Position numbers and translations under genes: made by a program. A DNA stretch of 17,256 nt from Lachnospiraceae bacterium (lineage in GTDB: Bacteria; Bacillota_A; Clostridia; Lachnospirales; Lachnospiraceae). Positions 15,926-17,256 of the stretch are shown piece after piece; position 1 is the stretch's first letter, and each line of letters begins with the position of its first letter. The DNA is taken from assembly GCA_900764695.1 (NCBI GenBank), contig CAAFOY010000018.1, positions 1 to 17,256 on the forward strand, in the 5' to 3' direction. The notes under the pieces are model-generated. The model saw nothing but the letters and a program-made list of their open reading frames with translations. It had not been told where the DNA came from and did not search any database.

Positions 15926-17256
15926 TTACACCGATCCCTTCTGTCCCAGCACTACCAGCACTGTTTTCAGAATTATTTTTATATCAAGTCCTATATTCCA
16001 GTTCTTAATATAATCGCTGTCCATTTTTACTATTTCTTCGAAATCAGTAAAATCACTTCTGCCGCTTACCTGCCACATTCCTGTAAGTCCCGGTTTTGCT
16101 GCCAGACGGCTCTTGTGATGCAATTCGTACTGATTGTATTCATCCATTGTTGGTGGTCTTGTTCCCACAAGACTCATATCGCCTTTTAAGATGCTCCAGA
16201 AGTTAGGGAATTCATCTATAGACAGATGTCTAAGATAATATCCAAGTCCCTTTCTTGTTCCGTCCGGACCGCTTCCTATAATTCTAGGATCAGCGTCCAT
16301 CTTAAACATAAGACCTTCCATCTTGTTCTTCGCCATAAGTTCCTTCTTACGTTCTTCCGCATCTACATACATAGAACGGAACTTATATATTGTAAAAGTT
16401 CTTCCGTTACGACCAACTCTCTTCTGTCCGAAGAATACAGGTCCCTTAGGATCTGCTATCTTAATTGCAGGTGCCACAAATATAAAAAGTATACCTGTAA
16501 CTATACATCCAACAATGCCTGCACAGATATCCATGCCTCTCTTCAATGCCATCTCTGTTATTGTTACAGTATTGGCACTTGTTCTTATAATCTTGGTGTT
16601 ATTAATATGTCCGAACTCCTGAGTTCCACCATTAAACTTAATATTTAATTTAATATCTACGGTAATTCCTATATTAACTAAAGTTTCCACTATCTGATCA
16701 AACTTATCTGATGGATAGTTTAAATTAAGTAAAACTTCATCTACAACATTTTTGCAAACATAGTCATACATATCTGTTTCTTCTGAAACTACCGGTATCC
16801 CCTGGTACTCTTTAATTCCTTCCTCATTTGTGCTTAACGCTATTCCTACTATTTCAAAACTCTTGTCCGGCCCATCGTTTACTTCACTGATTACTTTCTC
16901 CATATTTTCCGGTGTAGTAATTATCAAAAGTTTGGTTTGCTTCTTCTCTCGGTAATCTCTTTTTCTTAAAAATGTTTTTAAGCAAATATGTACAAAATAC
17001 ATTGCAAAAATGTCCATTACCCAGAATGCAAAAATCATTAATCTTGAGTATATCGCTCCTGTATGAGTAAAGAACATAAATACCATTACGCATAGCATTA
17101 ATCCTGTATTATGAACAAGTACTCTTTTAAATTCCTGAAAATATCCTCTTCTTAGGATGTCTGAATATGTATTCGAGAAAAAACTTATGCAGAAATGCAG
17201 TGCCATTATTGCAAAAAGAAGTGTTCTGTACTCCTTTAGCGCATACACATTACGCA
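15926..17256 (-). CDS. Polyprenyl-phosphate sugar-1-phosphate transferase (initiating glycosyltransferase), 5' end cut by window edge
   Basis: This is a large WbaP/CpsE-type initiating transferase. It moves a sugar-1-phosphate from a nucleotide sugar to undecaprenyl phosphate at the cytosolic membrane face. At least three N-terminal hydrophobic spans are visible (about residues 7-25, 45-62 and 66-90, counted from a GTG at 17248), then a soluble Rossmann-like domain (105-215). A membrane hairpin follows (240-262), and then the catalytic PF02397 domain: GPVFFGQKRVGR (269-280), YKFRSM (288-293), the Asp345-Glu346 dyad in SIDEFPN, SLVGTRPP (359-366) and PGLTGMWQVSGRS (386-398). The frame stays open through AAT and CGT upstream of 17248 to the edge, and the family usually has four or five N-terminal spans. 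I therefore read the gene as running off the window; the GTG at 17248 has no ribosome site. The sugar cannot be named. Confidence 0.93.
   Translation of the reverse strand, partial: RNVYALKEYRTLLFAIMALHFCISFFSNTYSDILRRGYFQEFKRVLVHNTGLMLCVMVFMFFTHTGAIYSRLMIFAFWVMDIFAMYFVHICLKTFLRKRDYREKKQTKLLIITTPENMEKVISEVNDGPDKSFEIVGIALSTNEEGIKEYQGIPVVSEETDMYDYVCKNVVDEVLLNLNYPSDKFDQIVETLVNIGITVDIKLNIKFNGGTQEFGHINNTKIIRTSANTVTITEMALKRGMDICAGIVGCIVTGILFIFVAPAIKIADPKGPVFFGQKRVGRNGRTFTIYKFRSMYVDAEERKKELMAKNKMEGLMFKMDADPRIIGSGPDGTRKGLGYYLRHLSIDEFPNFWSILKGDMSLVGTRPPTMDEYNQYELHHKSRLAAKPGLTGMWQVSGRSDFTDFEEIVKMDSDYIKNWNIGLDIKIILKTVLVVLGQKGSV

Noticed and set aside
16226..16648. Plus-strand open frames of about 100 to 140 codons
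   Set aside because: They lie antisense to the strongly conserved catalytic part of the initiating sugar transferase and have no recognisable domain.
16884..17093. Minus-strand 69-codon frame within the initiating transferase gene
   Set aside because: It is a shifted reading of the membrane-spanning part; its hydrophobic look comes from the same T-rich codons.

Overview
The window looks like the distal part of a surface- or exo-polysaccharide biosynthesis locus from a low-GC Firmicute, most plausibly a Lachnospiraceae-type gut or rumen Clostridium. This rests on the AT-rich composition, the strong AGGAGG-type ribosome sites, a Rpn-family remnant of the kind abundant in Lachnospiraceae, and the family mix. 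The genus cannot be fixed from sequence alone.

All fourteen intact genes lie on the minus strand and are read from the right edge leftwards, with small gaps or overlaps and no convincing terminator between them. They therefore look like one long transcription unit that starts beyond the right edge. In order of transcription: a polyprenyl-phosphate sugar-1-phosphate transferase that starts glycan assembly (15926 to the right edge, 5' end cut off); two GT4 glycosyltransferases (14756-15895, 13553-14752); a radical SAM/SPASM-type protein (12355-13530); a PP-loop enzyme with a QueC-like zinc site (11067-12314); a GT2 glycosyltransferase (10141-11037); a WbsX/GH99-like protein (8957-10114); a polysaccharide pyruvyl transferase family protein (7864-8895); an FrhB/FdhB-type redox protein (6824-7804) overlapping a separate two-cluster ferredoxin (6604-6831); a Wzy/ligase-like polymerase (5296-6582); a Wzx-type flippase (3868-5280); a second, different pyruvyl transferase family protein (2669-3829); and a MenD-like thiamine-diphosphate enzyme (777-2516).

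Together these describe a Wzx/Wzy-type pathway. The first sugar is placed on undecaprenyl phosphate, GT4, GT2 and possibly WbsX enzymes extend the repeat unit, Wzx flips it and Wzy polymerises it. Chain-length control, kinase and nucleotide-sugar genes are not in the window and may lie to the right. The locus is unusual for its load of non-glycosyltransferase enzymes (radical SAM, PP-loop, FrhB plus ferredoxin, two pyruvyl-transferase-like proteins, ThDP enzyme). These suggest an unusually modified glycan or a bound small molecule, but no substrate can be read from the sequence.

The left end (46-777) holds a Rpn-family nuclease/transposase that has lost its N-terminal half. Its surviving frame runs up to the stop codon of the ThDP enzyme gene, so the left boundary of the locus looks like a recombination scar. 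Hand-counted sample lines differ in composition: about 47% GC in the initiating transferase, about 22% in the polymerase and about 43% in the Rpn remnant, suggesting an AT-rich block set between less AT-rich flanks.
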